The notes under the pieces were generated by a model. It was not told the DNA's origin. It made no database searches and was given only the letters and a program-made list of their open reading frames with translations. The position numbers and the translations under genes were made by a program. Positions 1 to 8,000 of a stretch of DNA of 64,000 nucleotides are shown one piece after another; the first letter of the stretch is position 1; each line of letters starts with the position of its first letter. Location: positions 868,001-932,000 of the forward strand of contig NZ_CP017688.1 in NCBI RefSeq assembly GCF_001831475.1. Reading direction: 5' to 3'. This stretch comes from Flavobacterium crassostreae. GTDB taxonomy: Bacteria > Bacteroidota > Bacteroidia > Flavobacteriales > Flavobacteriaceae.

Positions 1-2
1 GC

Positions 3-938
3 GGCAAGCCAGACGATTTTACGGGAGCAGTAGGAACGTTTGATTTTAAAGTAACGCCTTCTAAAACAAGCTTAAAAAATGGCGAAAGCTTGGACTTGTT
101 AGTACATGTAACCGGTAAAGGGAACCTAAAATTATTTAGTTTGCCCAAGCCAGTTGTGCCAAATGCCCTTGAGATGTATGATGCAGTACACCAAGAGAGC
201 GTTACCACATCTTTGGCAGGAATGTCCGGAAAAATAACAGACAAGTACGCCATTGTGCCTCAGTATAAGGGCAATTATCCCATAAAACCGCTGCGTTTTT
301 CTTATTTTGATTTAAATTCAGGTAGTTACAAAACCCTAAGTTCTCCAGAGATCTTGATCCAGGTTTTGAATGGTCCTACAGATACCCGAGCTACAGATAG
401 TCTGAGCATAGCATCCGGAACAAATACCATACACACACCGCAGTTTGCTAACATCAAGACCAATACGGAACTAAAACCAACCAATCCAAAAGACTTTTTT
501 GGATCGACAACCTACTTCTGGTTATTGCTGTTGCCATTTTTAGGAATACCATTACTTATACTATTTAAAAACAAAAAAGAAGCTTTTGATCGCGATATAG
601 TAGGCAGCAAAATCCGCAACAACAATAGGTTGGCCAAAAAATATTTGTCTCAAGCCAAAAAGCAAACACACCATAAAGAATTGTTTTATATTGCCCTAGA
701 GAAGGCCATGCATAACTTTCTTAAGGCAAAGTTGCATATGGAAACCTCAGAGATGAGTAAAGACAATATAAAGACCATTTTGTTAGATAAAAATGCAAAT
801 CCGGCTACTGTAGACCAATTTATAGCACTTACTGAAAATTGCGAAATTGCACGATACGCACCAGCATCTAGTGCCGCAATCCAGAACGATTATGACAAAG
901 CAGTAAGCATAATTGCATCCTTAGAAAAAGAAATCTAA
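3..938 (+). CDS. batD: BatD family protein, C-terminal part (cut by window edge)
   Basis: The frame is open from the first bases to the TAA at 936-938, so this is the last ~311 residues of a longer gene whose start is outside the window. The opening residues (GKPDDFTGAVGTFDF) match the repeated Ig-like segment of Bacteroidetes BatD. One transmembrane helix follows near YFWLLLLPFLGIPLLILF (bases about 510-570), then a Lys-rich cytoplasmic tail with an alpha-helical region. BatD proteins belong to the Bat (Bacteroides aerotolerance) operon with the MoxR ATPase and the VWA proteins BatA/B, and are thought to act in envelope stress tolerance; the mechanism is not settled. batE follows after 76 bases on the same strand, which supports the call. 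A TTG at 90 is only an in-frame leucine codon, not a start. Confidence 0.88.
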   Translation, partial: GKPDDFTGAVGTFDFKVTPSKTSLKNGESLDLLVHVTGKGNLKLFSLPKPVVPNALEMYDAVHQESVTTSLAGMSGKITDKYAIVPQYKGNYPIKPLRFSYFDLNSGSYKTLSSPEILIQVLNGPTDTRATDSLSIASGTNTIHTPQFANIKTNTELKPTNPKDFFGSTTYFWLLLLPFLGIPLLILFKNKKEAFDRDIVGSKIRNNNRLAKKYLSQAKKQTHHKELFYIALEKAMHNFLKAKLHMETSEMSKDNIKTILLDKNANPATVDQFIALTENCEIARYAPASSAAIQNDYDKAVSIIASLEKEI

Positions 939-1014
939 CCAAAATTTGCAAAAAGTAAATTCCATGCCAAATCGGTTATCGTTGGTTTATAACCTAACTT
1001 AGAAACCCAAAAAA

Positions 1015-1758
1015 ATGAAAAACATTGTATATCTATTACTACTATTTGCTCCACTTTTAGTTGCTCAAAACAACTTTGAAAAAGGCAACCAATTGTATGC
1101 AAAAGGCAATTACGCCCAAGCCGCCGCCGCATATAATTTGGTTTTAGACGCTAATTTAGAATCTGCAGAACTATACTACAACCTAGCCAATTGCTATTAT
1201 AAATTAAATAAAGTAGCCCCAGCAATTTATAATTACGAAAAAGCATTGGTCCTAAAACCCAAGGATCCCCAAACAATAAACAATTTAAAATTTGCTCAAA
1301 AAAGAACCGTAGATACCGTCAAAGACATTCCTAAAGTAGGTTTTGCAAAATTACTTAGAGATTTTACGGCCCAATACCACTACAACACTTGGGGGTATCT
1401 CTCTGTTGGGATAGCAAGTTTGTTTTTGTTGCTATTTATAGGATATTATTTTTCTCAAAAAAGCCTTTTCAAACGAGTTTTTTTTGGAGGAATGCTACTA
1501 CTAAGTGTACTACTGGCCAGTAGTATTATGGCTGCTATTTTTGAACGCCAAGAGTGCCAAAAAGACCAACCAGCTATTGTTTTTGCCGAAAAAACAAACC
1601 TCCAAAAAACACCACAACAAAACAGTAAAACAATAATTACAGTGCACGAGGGTACAAAGGTGTTTGTAATTAAAACCATACAAGATTGGAAAAAAGTACA
1701 ATTAACAGATGGCACCAAGGGCTGGATAAACCAAAACGCCATTAAAGAAGTAAAATAA
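1015..1758 (+). CDS. batE: BatE: TPR and SH3-type domain membrane protein
   Basis: A 247-residue protein with an N-terminal signal-like segment (MKNIVYLLLLFAPLLVAQ). TPR repeats cover about residues 20-100, including the SAELYYNLANCYYKLNKVAPAIYNYEKALVLKP pattern. Two hydrophobic helices lie at about 125-175. A C-terminal bacterial SH3-like domain ends in the typical DGTKGWINQNAIKEV. This TPR, TM, SH3 order is that of BatE, the last gene of the Bat aerotolerance operon. It lies 76 bases after batD and is probably co-transcribed with it. The gene ends 9 bases before the end of the convergent cvpA-like gene. Role in the cell is inferred from the operon: the TPRs probably mediate contacts with other Bat proteins in the periplasm or membrane. 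Confidence 0.9.
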   Translation: MKNIVYLLLLFAPLLVAQNNFEKGNQLYAKGNYAQAAAAYNLVLDANLESAELYYNLANCYYKLNKVAPAIYNYEKALVLKPKDPQTINNLKFAQKRTVDTVKDIPKVGFAKLLRDFTAQYHYNTWGYLSVGIASLFLLLFIGYYFSQKSLFKRVFFGGMLLLSVLLASSIMAAIFERQECQKDQPAIVFAEKTNLQKTPQQNSKTIITVHEGTKVFVIKTIQDWKKVQLTDGTKGWINQNAIKEVK

Positions 1759-1767
1759 TTCGATGCA

Positions 1768-2307
1768 CTATTCTTCCGTGTGGGACGGTGTTGGCTTAGT
1801 AGTTTGGGTGTTTTTAAAATCCGAGTACCATTTTTCAAGAGAAGGATATATAAAGCGGGCTGTTTTTTGTATCGGGTTATACAACAAAGACTGTTCAAAG
1901 GTTTCCTCTTTAACAAGCATGTTGTTCAAGTTGATTTTCTGAAAAAGATTGCATACCACACTCAACAACAAAATAGTTTTGAGCACACTCAGCAATCCAC
2001 CTGCAAGAGTGTTAATCCATCCCAAAAAAGCAAAATCCATAATTTTGGTAAACACCTTTGCAAGCAAATGAATCCCAATGACAATTGCCAAAAAGGTGAG
2101 CGCAAAAGCCATTATTTCAACATATTTGGAAGACCAAGAAAATGCTTTAACCAAGTATTCTTTTACAAAATGCGAACATTTAATGGCCAAATAAATCCCT
2201 AAAACCAAAGAGAGCAAAGACGCTAATTCTGCAAAAAGACCATTTCTAAGCCCCTTGTATAAGGCATAAACCAGCAAAGCTCCTAAAACAATATCCAAAA
2301 AACCCAT
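1768..2307 (-). CDS. CvpA family membrane protein
   Basis: A 179-residue protein with four hydrophobic helices (starting MGFLDIVLGALLVYALYKGLRNGLF, with further helices near residues 28-45, 62-85 and 98-120) and a polar C-terminal tail of about 50 residues. The N-terminal pattern of a short amphipathic helix followed by a G-x-x-x-G-x-x-x-E loop is that of the CvpA/colicin V production family. E. coli CvpA is an inner-membrane protein needed for colicin V export and envelope homeostasis; the biochemical role is unknown. A perfect minus-strand TAnnTTTG box at 2340-2333 gives a leader of about 20 bases. The gene is convergent with batE and divergent from the unknown gene at 2456. Confidence 0.82.
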   Translation of the reverse strand: MGFLDIVLGALLVYALYKGLRNGLFAELASLLSLVLGIYLAIKCSHFVKEYLVKAFSWSSKYVEIMAFALTFLAIVIGIHLLAKVFTKIMDFAFLGWINTLAGGLLSVLKTILLLSVVCNLFQKINLNNMLVKEETFEQSLLYNPIQKTARFIYPSLEKWYSDFKNTQTTKPTPSHTEE

Positions 2308-2332
2308 AATTATAAATTAGTAAGTGAAGCCA

Positions 2333-2340
2333 CAAATATA
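2333..2340 (-). promoter_or_regulatory. Predicted -7 box for the CvpA gene
   Basis: TATATTTG on the minus strand is a perfect match to the Bacteroidetes -7 consensus TAnnTTTG. It places the RNA start near 2328, about 20 bases before the ATG at 2307. Confidence 0.6.
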
Positions 2341-2387
2341 AAATAAATCAAACCGCCATTGTCAATTTTCAAGTTGTTATCTTTGCC

Positions 2388-2395
2388 AAAAATAA
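2388..2395 (+). promoter_or_regulatory. Predicted -7 box for the 2456 gene
   Basis: TATCTTTG matches TAnnTTTG. The inferred RNA start near 2400 gives a leader of about 55 bases before the ATG at 2456. It lies back to back with the promoter at 2333-2340. Confidence 0.55.
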
Positions 2396-2455
2396 TCTAG
2401 CGGTTTTACCAGATACAGCAAATCCCGAAACCGTTGGTCCCAACCAACCACCATC

Positions 2456-2812
2456 ATGTCAAGAGATATACAACTTAAAGAACGCTGGGAACAGCTTGTA
2501 ACCATACTATCGGATCAATTCTCACAAGGAGAAGACTTAGATCTAGATGCCATTATATACCTAATCGGAGTCCAAGAATTAGGCAAAGTGCACCGAGAGT
2601 ACAAAAAAGACGAAAAATTAAACCTCATGCACATTGCCATTTGTAGATTATTAGAACCCTATGGTTTTTATGAATTTGAATTTTTTGACTCCGATGGCTG
2701 GCCACACTATACCGTCAAAGAAGCCTTGCCGCCGCTAAAACCAGGAGAACAATCCGTACTGATGAAAGAAGCCATCGTTACTTATTTCTTAGAGCGCGAG
2801 CTCATAGACTAA
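2456..2812 (+). CDS. Conserved hypothetical protein (118 aa)
   Basis: No function recognised. The 118-residue product is acidic, soluble and without a signal peptide or membrane segment. It begins MSRDIQLKERWEQLVTILS and appears mostly helical, with a stretch FYEFEFFDSDGWPHYTV near residues 73-89 rich in aromatic residues. The reading frame is confirmed by its own promoter box, an ATG preceded by an A/C-rich region, and protein-like composition. It stands alone between divergent cvpA and pheS. Its position directly upstream of pheS may mean that some transcripts run into pheS, but pheS has its own promoter box. I believe similar small proteins occur across Flavobacteria, but this cannot be checked here. 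Confidence 0.72.
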   Translation: MSRDIQLKERWEQLVTILSDQFSQGEDLDLDAIIYLIGVQELGKVHREYKKDEKLNLMHIAICRLLEPYGFYEFEFFDSDGWPHYTVKEALPPLKPGEQSVLMKEAIVTYFLERELID

Positions 2813-2874
2813 AACAGCAACAAAATTAGTCCGCAAACTTTAAACATAAAACGGTAAACCTAAAACAAATTTTG

Positions 2875-2882
2875 TAAATTTG
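2875..2882 (+). promoter_or_regulatory. Predicted -7 box for pheS
   Basis: TAAATTTG matches TAnnTTTG. The predicted RNA start near 2887 leaves 12-18 bases before the two possible ATG codons at 2899 and 2905. Confidence 0.6.
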
Positions 2883-2904
2883 TTGACCCAATTAGTGCAT
2901 GAAA

Positions 2905-3924
2905 ATGATAGACAAGATAAAAGAATATATTGACCAAGTACAGGCTTTTTCTACACAAGACAAGGCCGAATTAGAAACCTTTAGAATCAAATTTTTAGGA
3001 AGCAAAGGGCTACTAAAAGATTTTTTTGCAGCGTTCAAAGACGTGCCAAACGATCAAAAAAAAGAATTTGGTCAAGTAATCAACTTACTAAAAACCTCCG
3101 CCGAAGAAAAAGTAAAATCCATTCAAGAAACCCTAGCAAGCAAAGAAGAGACCAAAGGCATTTTTGGAGACCTAACCCGATCCTCAGAACCAGTAATCAT
3201 TGGATCCAGACACCCCATCTCTATAGTCAAAAATCAAATTATAGACATCTTTTCCAACATAGGTTTCAACGTGTCCGAAGGCCCCGAAATCGAAGACGAT
3301 TGGCATAATTTTACCGCATTAAACCTGCCAGAATACCATCCGGCACGAGACATGCAAGACACCTTTTTTATCCAAACCAATCCAGACACCCTACTGCGCA
3401 CCCACACCTCATCGGTACAAGTACGTTACATGGAAGAAAACAAACCACCCATACGCACCATCTCACCAGGGCGTGTATTTAGAAACGAAGCCATATCCTC
3501 CCGTTCCCACTGTATATTCCATCAAGTAGAAGGCCTCTACATAGACAACGAAGTATCCTTTGCAGACCTAAAACAAACCCTATTGCACTTCACCAAAGAA
3601 ATGTTTGGTAAGTCCAAAATACGCCTAAGACCATCCTACTTTCCGTTCACAGAGCCAAGCGCCGAGATAGACATTTATTGGGGACTAAAAACCGAAACCG
3701 ATTATCGAATCACCAAAGGAACCGGTTGGTTAGAAATAGGAGGTTGCGGTATGGTAGACCCAAACGTTCTAAAAAACTGCGGCATCAACCCCGAAGAATA
3801 CAACGGATTTGCTTTCGGAATGGGCGTAGAGCGCATAGCCATGCTACTTTACCAAATCGGAGACATCCGTATGTTTTATGAAAATGACGTGCGTTTCTTA
3901 GAACAATTCAAAGCAAATATTTAA
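2905..3924 (+). CDS. pheS: Phenylalanine-tRNA ligase alpha subunit
   Basis: Charges tRNA-Phe with phenylalanine as part of an alpha2-beta2 enzyme; the beta subunit gene (pheT) is not in this window, as is usual in Bacteroidetes. The 339-residue product has an N-terminal coiled-coil tRNA-binding arm (about 1-90) and a class II catalytic core. Motif 2 is seen as GRVFRNEAISSRSHCIFHQVEG and motif 3 as FAFGMGVERIAMLLYQI near the C-terminus. Start: the longer frame begins MKMIDKIKEYI from ATG 2899; I favour ATG 2905 (MIDKIKEYI), which gives the 339 residues usual in flavobacterial PheS, but either is possible. Codon use is unusually C-rich for the window. A dispersed hairpin repeat begins 7 bases after the stop codon. 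Confidence 0.97.
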   Translation: MIDKIKEYIDQVQAFSTQDKAELETFRIKFLGSKGLLKDFFAAFKDVPNDQKKEFGQVINLLKTSAEEKVKSIQETLASKEETKGIFGDLTRSSEPVIIGSRHPISIVKNQIIDIFSNIGFNVSEGPEIEDDWHNFTALNLPEYHPARDMQDTFFIQTNPDTLLRTHTSSVQVRYMEENKPPIRTISPGRVFRNEAISSRSHCIFHQVEGLYIDNEVSFADLKQTLLHFTKEMFGKSKIRLRPSYFPFTEPSAEIDIYWGLKTETDYRITKGTGWLEIGGCGMVDPNVLKNCGINPEEYNGFAFGMGVERIAMLLYQIGDIRMFYENDVRFLEQFKANI

Positions 3925-3930
3925 AAAACA

Positions 3931-4013
3931 AGGAGCTATTTCCAGCTATTCGTTACAATCTTTTGTTGTTTTAAAGAAAAACAACAAAAGGATTTCCACT
4001 TCTATCTGGGCTA
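3931..4013 (+). repeat. Dispersed hairpin repeat, copy 1
   Basis: First of six related intergenic elements in the window. It opens with AGGAGCTATTTCCAGCTATTC and closes with TCTATCTGGGCTA. Between them is a hairpin at about 3958-3992 whose arms are ATCTTTTGTTG-type and CAACAAAAGGAT, with one extra G in the right arm. It lies between pheS and the small gene at 4112. The centre (ACAATC ... GGATTTCC) resembles copy 5, while the ends resemble copies 2, 3 and 4, so it appears to join two subtypes. Confidence 0.85.
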
Positions 4014-4111
4014 GAAATTGGGCGCGCGCACTAGTTAAAGCCAACCCAATCACAACAAAAATCGGGTCTAATGACAGCAGTTCCAAACCACAGCTACAGA
4101 ATTACAACAGC

Positions 4112-4519
4112 ATGAAAAAAGACATAATAATACCCATAGTAGAAAACGTTTTTCTGGCAGCAGTCCCAGAATGGAGCGATGAATTCATGGAAAAAGTATG
4201 GTACGCCTACTTAGTCAATGACAGCGACTACCTTATAGAAAGCGTGATGGTAGTCTCCAAAGCATTTGGAACCCTCCAAGGCGAAATGAAAAAAACCTCC
4301 CTACTACGCCACGCATTTGTTAGCGTTCCAAGCGTATCGGTAGTCAAGCTAGAAATGATCGAAAAAAGCGTCCTACAACTCCACAACGAGTTCTCGGTTA
4401 CCTATTTTATAGAAAACACACTATACGACAAAAAATTTATCTTTAAAGCAAATTCCATCCAAGAAGCAAACCTCGAAGAAGTTCCAATTCTATTCCAAGA
4501 TGGCGTTATACAACGATAG
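4112..4519 (+). CDS. Conserved hypothetical protein (135 aa)
   Basis: No function recognised. The product is soluble, without signal peptide or membrane helix, and has a mixed alpha/beta look with alternating hydrophobic strands (for example DSDYLIESVMVVSKAF and EFSVTYFIENTLYDKKFIFKAN). The ATG is preceded by an A/C-rich stretch typical of flavobacterial starts, with no Shine-Dalgarno. It follows pheS by 187 bases on the same strand, with a hairpin repeat between them. Because the protein is small and near pheS, database entries may name it after PheS, but nothing in the sequence resembles an aminoacyl-tRNA synthetase domain. The gene ends at a shared terminator with gpsA. Confidence 0.7.
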   Translation: MKKDIIIPIVENVFLAAVPEWSDEFMEKVWYAYLVNDSDYLIESVMVVSKAFGTLQGEMKKTSLLRHAFVSVPSVSVVKLEMIEKSVLQLHNEFSVTYFIENTLYDKKFIFKANSIQEANLEEVPILFQDGVIQR

Positions 4520-4543
4520 CCTTAAAACCATATTATAACCAAC

Positions 4544-4583
4544 CAAGGCGCTACCCCAAACAGAGTAGCGCCTTGCTTATTTT
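4544..4583. terminator. Bidirectional terminator between the 4112 gene and gpsA
   Basis: An 11-bp perfect stem, CAAGGCGCTAC paired with GTAGCGCCTTG, with a 10-base loop. It is followed by CTTATTTTT on the + strand. It lies between the two convergent stop codons and can serve both genes. Confidence 0.85.
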
Positions 4584-4604
4584 TGCAAAAGCCAAACAAA
4601 TAAT

Positions 4605-5600
4605 TTAGTCTAATTTGTCGGTCAGTTTCTTGAAAACACTCTTGGCATCCTTACCTTGGTATAAAATTTGGTACACCGCATCAATAATAGGCGTTTTAGC
4701 ACCATAATCCTGATTAAGTTGGTAGGCGCTTTGGGTAGCATAATACCCCTCGCATACCATACTCATCTCCATCATAGCACTCTTTACAGTATAGCCTTTG
4801 CCAATCATGTTACCAAAGGTGCGGTTTCTAGAAAATATAGAATAGCCAGTAACCAATAAATCACCCAAATAAGCCGAGTCATTAATGTTACGTTTCATTT
4901 TGTGTACCTTTTTGATAAATTTTTTCATCTCCCGTATACCGTTACTCATCAACACCGATTGAAAATTATCGCCATACCCCAAACCATGTGCAATACCGGC
5001 CGCAATAGCATAAATATTTTTAAGCATAGCGGCATATTCTGTACCAATAATATCGTCTGTGATTTTGGTTTTTATAAAATCTCCAGACAAATGCTTGGCA
5101 ACTATTTTGGCCTTAGCAGCATCTCCACAGGCAATAGTTAGGTACGACAAACGCTCTAGTGCCACTTCTTCGGCATGACAAGGCCCAGTAATCACCCCAA
5201 TGTGGTCATAAGGAATGTCATAGGTAAAATGAAAATGCTCCCCTACAATCATGCTAGTCTCGGGTACAATTCCTTTAATGGCAGAAAAAATTATTTTGTC
5301 CTTTAACGAAACCTTTAATTTTTGTAACTCTCCCCCCAAAAAAGCAGAAGGAATAGCAAAAATAATATAATCGGCATACGCCACGGCTTGGTTAATATCG
5401 TTAGTTAAGTGTAGTTTTTGGGTGTCAAACTCTACCGCGCTTAAATAATTGGGGTTATGTTTGTATTTTTTGATGTGTTCTATCGCAGATTCGTTACGCA
5501 TATACCAGTATACCTCCGAAAGATTTACGCATAACATTTTGGTAATTGCAGTAGCCCAGCTTCCTCCGCCAATAACTGCAAATTTTATATTTTGGGTCAT
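4605..5600 (-). CDS. gpsA: Glycerol-3-phosphate dehydrogenase [NAD(P)+]
   Basis: Reduces dihydroxyacetone phosphate to sn-glycerol 3-phosphate, the backbone of phospholipids; cytosolic. The 331-residue product opens with a Rossmann dinucleotide site (FAVIGGGSWATAI, GGGSWATA at residues 11-18). It contains the GpsA signatures ITGPCHAEEVA and LKNIYAIAAGIAHGLGYGDN. The frame can be extended to a TTG at 5618, but a perfect minus-strand TAnnTTTG box at 5623-5616 overlaps that region, so the ATG at 5600 is the start. Although it is a minus-strand gene, its 3' half has strong C excess on the + strand (line 4741-4800 has 20 C and 5 G). Confidence 0.96.
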   Translation of the reverse strand: MTQNIKFAVIGGGSWATAITKMLCVNLSEVYWYMRNESAIEHIKKYKHNPNYLSAVEFDTQKLHLTNDINQAVAYADYIIFAIPSAFLGGELQKLKVSLKDKIIFSAIKGIVPETSMIVGEHFHFTYDIPYDHIGVITGPCHAEEVALERLSYLTIACGDAAKAKIVAKHLSGDFIKTKITDDIIGTEYAAMLKNIYAIAAGIAHGLGYGDNFQSVLMSNGIREMKKFIKKVHKMKRNINDSAYLGDLLVTGYSIFSRNRTFGNMIGKGYTVKSAMMEMSMVCEGYYATQSAYQLNQDYGAKTPIIDAVYQILYQGKDAKSVFKKLTDKLD

Positions 5601-5615
5601 TTTTTTAATTTTATT

Positions 5616-5623
5616 CAAAAGTA
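5616..5623 (-). promoter_or_regulatory. Predicted -7 box for gpsA; decides the start codon
   Basis: TACTTTTG on the minus strand. The implied RNA start near 5611 lies downstream of the alternative TTG codon at 5618, leaving an 11-base leader to the ATG at 5600. The A/T-rich stretch 5640-5815 between this promoter and the ADH terminator shows no reading frame. Confidence 0.6.
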
Positions 5624-5816
5624 CTTAAAAAAGCATAAATCCTATGCTAAAAAAAAGCCAACAAAATCAAGTGATGCAGAAGTATTTGTTTTTTTGTGTC
5701 TAAAAAAACAAGCATTTTAGTAATTATATAAAATAATCTAACATAATTTGCGTTATTGTGATATAATTTTTATTTTTTAGTAGATTGCGTATTAAATTAG
5801 TAGTGTGCACTTTAAA

Positions 5817-5852
5817 AAAAAGGCGCCTTCTTAAACAGAAGAGCGCCTTTTA
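5817..5852 (-). terminator. Terminator of the ADH gene
   Basis: Stem of AAAAGGCGC with GCGCCTTTT, extended inward by CTTCT/AGAAG, and a run of eight T on the minus strand. It follows the ADH stop codon by about 40 bases in the minus direction. Confidence 0.85.
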
Positions 5853-5891
5853 ATTGCACCGGTATTCTAGCATGCTAGACCGTGTCTGGAA

Positions 5892-7049
5892 TTAATAACT
5901 TCTTTCTACAATAGCTTTCACTTTTTCTAATGTGATATTTTGTTTTTCGCCTAAGGCTTTCCATCCTCTATCTTCAAAACGCTTTACGATAAAAGTAGCG
6001 GTGTTGCTATACTCTTGGGTATAATCGGATAGTTTTGTGTCCATTCCCATGCGGTGAAAAAAGGTAACGGTTTTGTTTATTGCTTCGTTTGCAATTTCGT
6101 CTTCGGTGCCTTCTAAATTAAAGATTCGTTTACCGTATTGCGCTAGTTTGGCTTTTTTGGTTTCAAACATAACCGTATACAAACTCGGAGCAATGATGGC
6201 AAGTGTTCTGGCATGATCTATCCCGTACATGGCCGTTAATTCATGACCAATCATGTGGGTTGCCCAATCACTCGGAACCCCTTTTTGTATCAAACCATTA
6301 AGTGCCATAGTACACGACCACATAAAGTTGGATGCTAAGGCATAATCACTAGGGTCTTCTACCACCTTTGGACCAACTTCAATTAAGGTATGCAAAATTC
6401 CTTCGGCAATTCGATCTTGCAAATACCCCTCATGTGGATACGTCAAGTATTGCTCCATAACATGTGTATAGGCATCTACCACACCATTTTGTAGTTGTCT
6501 TTTAGGCAAAGATTGAATTACAGTAGGATCACAGATAGAGAATTTTGGGAACAAGGCCGAACCTCCAAAGGCTAATTTTTCTTTGGTGGCTTGGATGGTA
6601 ACTACTGCTCCAGAGTTCATTTCGCTTCCGGTAGCTGGCAGAGTAAGTACGGTTCCAAATGGCACTGCATTTTCTTTAATCAAAATACGCTTTTGCAAAA
6701 TTTCGATAGGATCCCCTTTGTAATTAACTGCTCCCGAGATAAATTTTACCCCATCAATAACAGATCCACCACCTACAGCAAGTATAAAATCAATTTTTTG
6801 TTCCTTAACAATAGCCACTGCTTTCATCAAAGTTTCAAAATGCGGATTGGCTTCGATACCGCTAAATTCTACAATTTCGTGCCCTTTAAGGTTGCGGATA
6901 ACTTGTTCGTGGATTCCGTTTTTAAAGATACTGCCGCCTCCGTAGGCTACCAAAATTTTTGCTCCAGCAGGTACCAGGTCACCTAATTTTTCTATTTGTC
7001 CTTTTCCAAAAACAAGATTGGTAGGGTTGTATAATTCAAAGTTGGTCAT
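5892..7049 (-). CDS. Iron-containing alcohol dehydrogenase, YqhD type
   Basis: Probable NAD(P)H-dependent aldehyde reductase/alcohol dehydrogenase; cytosolic. Length is 385 residues, as in E. coli YqhD. Coenzyme-binding glycine motifs are seen at GGGS 37-40 and GGGSVIDG 93-100. The four metal-binding residues match YqhD in spacing: Asp192, His196 (VDAYTHVMEQ), His265 and His279 (HMIGHELTAMYGIDHAR). YqhD reduces short-chain and lipid-peroxidation aldehydes. Here the gene follows a DJ-1/PfpI protein on the same strand, which suggests a shared role in dealing with reactive aldehydes, possibly under the divergent LysR regulator. No promoter box is visible in the 92-base gap before it, so it is probably read from the DJ-1 promoter. 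Confidence 0.9.
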   Translation of the reverse strand: MTNFELYNPTNLVFGKGQIEKLGDLVPAGAKILVAYGGGSIFKNGIHEQVIRNLKGHEIVEFSGIEANPHFETLMKAVAIVKEQKIDFILAVGGGSVIDGVKFISGAVNYKGDPIEILQKRILIKENAVPFGTVLTLPATGSEMNSGAVVTIQATKEKLAFGGSALFPKFSICDPTVIQSLPKRQLQNGVVDAYTHVMEQYLTYPHEGYLQDRIAEGILHTLIEVGPKVVEDPSDYALASNFMWSCTMALNGLIQKGVPSDWATHMIGHELTAMYGIDHARTLAIIAPSLYTVMFETKKAKLAQYGKRIFNLEGTEDEIANEAINKTVTFFHRMGMDTKLSDYTQEYSNTATFIVKRFEDRGWKALGEKQNITLEKVKAIVERSY

Positions 7050-7070
7050 AATTTAAAATATTTAAAATTT

Positions 7071-7127
7071 AAGAAGGCTCTATCGCTACAATTCTGCGAT
7101 AGAGTTGGAGCCAGATAAAGCCTTCTC
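7071..7127. other. Nested hairpin between the DJ-1 and ADH genes
   Basis: An outer stem (GAAGGCT paired with AGCCTTC) encloses a perfect 9-bp inner stem (CTCTATCGC with GCGATAGAG). No long T run follows on the minus strand, so it is more likely an RNA-processing or stability element, or a partial attenuator, than a full terminator. Confidence 0.6.
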
Positions 7128-7141
7128 AGTATTATTATGTA

Positions 7142-7912
7142 TTATTTTTTGGCATGCAATTGTTCTAACAATTTTCCGGCAACTAATTTAGACGAAGCAG
7201 GGTTTTGCCCCGTAATCAATAAACCATCTTCTACAGCATACGGATTCCAGTCTGCTCCCTTAGAGTAAGTGGCACCATTGGCTTGCAAAGCATCTTCTAA
7301 TAAAAACGGAACTACCTCTGACAATCCTACAGCAGCTTCTTCGGTATTTGAAAATCCGGTCACTTTTTTTCCTTTCACTAAAAATTCGCCGTTTACTTTT
7401 ACATTTTTTAATACCGCTGGAGAGTGGCACACAAAAGCTACTGGCTTGTTGTTGGTATAAAAAGCGGCAATTAAAGCATCAGAATCTTTATTCGCAGCTA
7501 AATCCCAAAGTGGCCCATGTCCTCCTGGATAAAAAACGGCATCATAATCCGACTCTTTTATGTCAGTTAGTTTATGTGTTTTGCTCAATTTAGCTTGTAA
7601 TGCCGTGTCTTTATCAAAACGTTTCGTGTCTTCTGTTGCAAAGGATTCATCCGCACTTTTTGGATCAATTGGAGGTTGCCCTCCTAGTGGAGTTGCAATG
7701 TCAATTACAACTCCTTTGTCTGCTAACTCATAATATGGTGCAGCAAATTCTTCTACCCAAAATCCTGTTTTTTCTCCTGTGTTCCCTAAATCAGAGTGAC
7801 TAGTTAGAACAAATAATACTTTTTTCATGTTTGTTTTTTTTGTTTTTTGCGCAGCTGCTCTAAAACAACCTACGGTTACTACTATTAAGGCAAATAATGC
7901 AATTTTTTTCAT
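7142..7912 (-). CDS. DJ-1/PfpI family protein with N-terminal export signal
   Basis: A 256-residue member of the DJ-1/PfpI (Hsp31-like) superfamily. The nucleophile elbow is AFVCHSPAVL with Cys162-His163. The acidic residue that normally activates the cysteine is likely Glu54 or Glu55 in FWVEEF. These folds include glyoxalase III/deglycase-type and chaperone enzymes; the exact reaction cannot be told. Unusually, residues 1-22 (MKKIALFALIVVTVGCFRAAAQ) look like a signal peptide, perhaps of a lipoprotein, while the core begins at MKKVLFVLTSHSD (Met29, base 7828), which could be a second start for a cytosolic form. A perfect promoter box at 7939-7932 favours the long form. It is divergent from a LysR gene and upstream of the ADH. 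Confidence 0.87.
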   Translation of the reverse strand: MKKIALFALIVVTVGCFRAAAQKTKKTNMKKVLFVLTSHSDLGNTGEKTGFWVEEFAAPYYELADKGVVIDIATPLGGQPPIDPKSADESFATEDTKRFDKDTALQAKLSKTHKLTDIKESDYDAVFYPGGHGPLWDLAANKDSDALIAAFYTNNKPVAFVCHSPAVLKNVKVNGEFLVKGKKVTGFSNTEEAAVGLSEVVPFLLEDALQANGATYSKGADWNPYAVEDGLLITGQNPASSKLVAGKLLEQLHAKK

Positions 7913-7931
7913 TGGGGTTATTTTGTTGGTA

Positions 7932-7939
7932 CAAATCTA
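7932..7939 (-). promoter_or_regulatory. Predicted -7 box of the DJ-1/ADH unit
   Basis: TAGATTTG on the minus strand fits TAnnTTTG. It predicts an RNA start near 7927, 15 bases before the ATG at 7912, and so supports the start with the signal peptide. Confidence 0.65.
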
Positions 7940-7962
7940 CGGGTATTATGCTATCAGTAAAA

Positions 7963-7976
7963 ATAATTTAAATTAT
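7963..7976. promoter_or_regulatory. Perfect 14-bp palindrome, candidate LysR operator
   Basis: ATAATTTAAATTAT is a perfect inverted repeat. It lies about 36-49 bases upstream of the predicted DJ-1 RNA start and overlaps the first bases of the lysR -7 box (TATGTTTG at 7974-7981). LysR-type regulators commonly bind such a site, activating the divergent gene and repressing their own. An AT-only palindrome can arise by chance in AT-rich DNA, so this is an inference from position. Confidence 0.5.
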
Positions 7977-7981
7977 GTTTG
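7974..7981 (+). promoter_or_regulatory. Predicted -7 box of the lysR gene
   Basis: TATGTTTG fits TAnnTTTG. It gives an RNA start near 7986 and a 15-base leader to the ATG at 8001, and rules out the longer frame that begins at 7827. Confidence 0.62.
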
Positions 7982-8000
7982 TGATAAATATATTTATATC

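Noticed and set aside
7827..8000. 58-residue N-terminal extension of the LysR frame
   Set aside because: It overlaps the divergent DJ-1 gene and both promoters; the LysR domain begins normally at ATG 8001.
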